Shown here in pieces: positions 6,045 to 7,245 of a stretch of DNA of 7,245 nucleotides (position 1 is its first letter; every line of letters starts with the position of its first letter). Source of the stretch: an uncultured beta proteobacterium (GTDB taxonomy: Bacteria; Pseudomonadota; Gammaproteobacteria; Burkholderiales; Burkholderiaceae). The stretch is from assembly GCA_903944255.1 (NCBI GenBank), contig CAJARE010000239.1:1-7245 (forward strand), given 5' to 3'. The notes beneath the pieces are model-generated. The model did no database searches and was not told where the DNA came from. It worked only from the letters and a program-made list of their open reading frames with translations. The position numbers and the translations under genes are program-made.

Positions 6045-6713
6045 ATGAAACCGAAGATCTATAGCTATTGGCGGAGTTCAGCCGCTTTTCGAGTACGTAT
6101 TGCCCTGAATCTAAAAGGCATAGACCATGAAATCATTCCTGTGCACTTAGTGAACAATGGGGGAGAGCAACTGACTGAAGGATATTCAAAAAAGAATCCA
6201 AATCACTTAGTACCCCTTTGGGAAGATGGTCAAAATACTATTCATCAGTCTCTAGCCATCATTGAATATCTTGAGGAAATCCAAGCAGAGCCCCCGCTCT
6301 TACCAAAGACTCCCATTGATCGCGCGTGGGTACGCTCAATTGCTATGGATATCGCCGTTGATATTCACCCGATTAGCAATTTGCGAGTACTGCGTTATTT
6401 AATTAAACCGGTGGGCGCCAATAATGAAACAAAAGAGATTTGGTATCAACATTGGATCAAGCTAGGTCTTACGAGCATTGAAAAGCAACTCAGCACAGAT
6501 CCACGAGTCGGTCGCTTTGCCTTTGGCGATCAGCCTGGCCTGATTGATATTTGCTTAGTGCCACAACTCTTTAATGCCATAAGTAGCAAGATGGATATGA
6601 GCCCCTATCCAAGGCTCATGAGCATCTTCGATGAGTGTATGACATTACCGGCTTTTATAGACGCCTCTTGGGAGAAGCAAGTTGATGCAGAAGGTCCAAA
6701 CCCCTCTAAGTGA
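6045..6713 (+). CDS. maiA: Maleylacetoacetate isomerase / zeta-class glutathione S-transferase
   Basis: This 222-residue cytoplasmic enzyme would convert maleylacetoacetate to fumarylacetoacetate (or maleylpyruvate to fumarylpyruvate) with glutathione, in tyrosine/homogentisate or gentisate breakdown. The thioredoxin-like N-domain begins KIYSYWRSSAAFRVRIALNLKG (residues 4-25), the zeta-class glutathione site. The C of the SSC motif of animal enzymes is an alanine here (S11-S12-A13), as in many bacterial members. HQSLAIIEYLEE (67-78) supplies the Q-S pair that holds the glutathione gamma-glutamyl end. The helical C-domain contains GDQPGLIDICLVPQ (161-174), the usual folding motif. I chose the ATG at 6045 because homologues begin M-K-x-x-Y-S and a weak Shine-Dalgarno (GAAAGA, 6033-6038) precedes it. 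A TTG at 6018 or ATG at 6021 would add 9 or 8 residues without a better ribosome site. No other aromatic-degradation gene is visible nearby. Confidence 0.9.
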   Translation: MKPKIYSYWRSSAAFRVRIALNLKGIDHEIIPVHLVNNGGEQLTEGYSKKNPNHLVPLWEDGQNTIHQSLAIIEYLEEIQAEPPLLPKTPIDRAWVRSIAMDIAVDIHPISNLRVLRYLIKPVGANNETKEIWYQHWIKLGLTSIEKQLSTDPRVGRFAFGDQPGLIDICLVPQLFNAISSKMDMSPYPRLMSIFDECMTLPAFIDASWEKQVDAEGPNPSK

Positions 6714-7245
6714 TTTTGGATTCCATCATCTTGACCAAAGCATGGACAGACTCGTTATACGGCGTCGCAATTCCATGGCGCCTACCCAATTCCACAATAT
6801 AGCCATTTAAAAAATCAATCTCTGTCTTTTTTCCTCTCGCTAAATCCTGAGCAGTTGAGGAAACCTGTGTCACCATCGTAGTCGCAATCGAGTCGTTTGC
6901 AGCAAGCGCCTCTGACATACTAATATTGACACCTTCAAATGTAGCGACCGTCAGAAACTCTTTTGTAATGTCTTCAATGAGCTTAACAATCTCAGGGGAT
7001 TTGAACATCTCTCCATAAGAAATCTGACCAATTCCTGAAATCGCATTAAAAGAACAGTTCACCAAAAACTTGAGCCACATATCTCTTTTAATCTGAGGAG
7101 CAATAGAGCACGGGACTGCTGCCCCTTCAAACAGCTTGCAAATCTCTTGGAGATTTTCTTGATCAGTGGGTGATACAGTACTTAGACTACCCACTAGAAG
7201 CTCACCCCTACCGTGATGCTTCATCGTTCTTTGACCCATCATGCC
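6706..7245 (-). CDS. panE: 2-dehydropantoate 2-reductase-like protein, C-terminal part only
   Basis: The right edge cuts this gene; the frame stays open to 7245, so the start and the NADPH-binding Rossmann domain are missing. The 179 visible residues are an all-helical ketopantoate reductase C-domain. Numbering from the first Met visible at 7242, the catalytic lysine region reads M55-W-L-K58-F-L-V-N62, matching the W-x-K-x-x-x-N motif. S128-S129 with Q-D (132-133) and T-E-I-D (140-143) match the conserved S-S-x-x-Q-D and substrate-side glutamate (E141) of PanE, followed by N146-G. PanE reduces 2-dehydropantoate to pantoate for pantothenate and CoA synthesis, but bacteria often carry paralogues acting on other 2-oxo acids, so the symbol is provisional. 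Its end overlaps maiA by 8 bases, tail to tail. Confidence 0.85.
   Translation of the reverse strand, partial: GMMGQRTMKHHGRGELLVGSLSTVSPTDQENLQEICKLFEGAAVPCSIAPQIKRDMWLKFLVNCSFNAISGIGQISYGEMFKSPEIVKLIEDITKEFLTVATFEGVNISMSEALAANDSIATTMVTQVSSTAQDLARGKKTEIDFLNGYIVELGRRHGIATPYNESVHALVKMMESKIT

Overview
The window looks like a stretch of chromosome from a betaproteobacterium with a small, AT-leaning genome. Base composition is roughly mid-40s % GC by eye, genes are tightly packed, and the protein repertoire fits Burkholderiales of the Polynucleobacter type. That assignment rests on protein flavour and composition only; there is no rRNA or other marker gene here. I see no mobile element, CRISPR array, tRNA or rRNA.

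Layout: (1) Positions 1-329, minus strand, hold the N-terminal 109 codons of an MFS transporter of the metabolite:H+ symporter type, which runs off the left edge. (2) Positions 330-633 are a divergent intergenic region of about 300 bp with several short inverted repeats, the best being an 18-bp near-palindrome at 507-524. (3) Positions 634-5360, plus strand, are a probable four-gene operon: a TRAP transporter (dctP/takP-like binding protein, dctQ, dctM) followed after 37 bp by a cytoplasmic gamma-glutamyltransferase-family Ntn-hydrolase. (4) Positions 5347-5976, minus strand, encode a TRIC/UPF0126 membrane protein whose 3' end overlaps the hydrolase gene by 14 bp. (5) Positions 6045-6713, plus strand, encode a zeta-class glutathione transferase / maleylacetoacetate isomerase. 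(6) Positions 6706-7245, minus strand, hold the C-terminal part of a 2-dehydropantoate 2-reductase-like protein that runs off the right edge and overlaps the isomerase gene by 8 bp.

How the genes may work together: the binding protein closely resembles TakP, a TRAP receptor for 2-oxo acids such as pyruvate. The hydrolase that follows lacks several hallmarks of true gamma-glutamyltransferases and resembles the subfamily that includes oxamate amidohydrolase (HpxW). Oxamate is the amide isostere of pyruvate, so one coherent but untested reading is a cassette that imports a 2-oxo-acid-like amide and hydrolyses it in the cytoplasm. The other genes (TRIC, maiA, panE-like) look like ordinary housekeeping or accessory neighbours with no clear link to the cassette. 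I did not find an obviously new kind of system; the transporter plus hydrolase pairing is the most interesting element.
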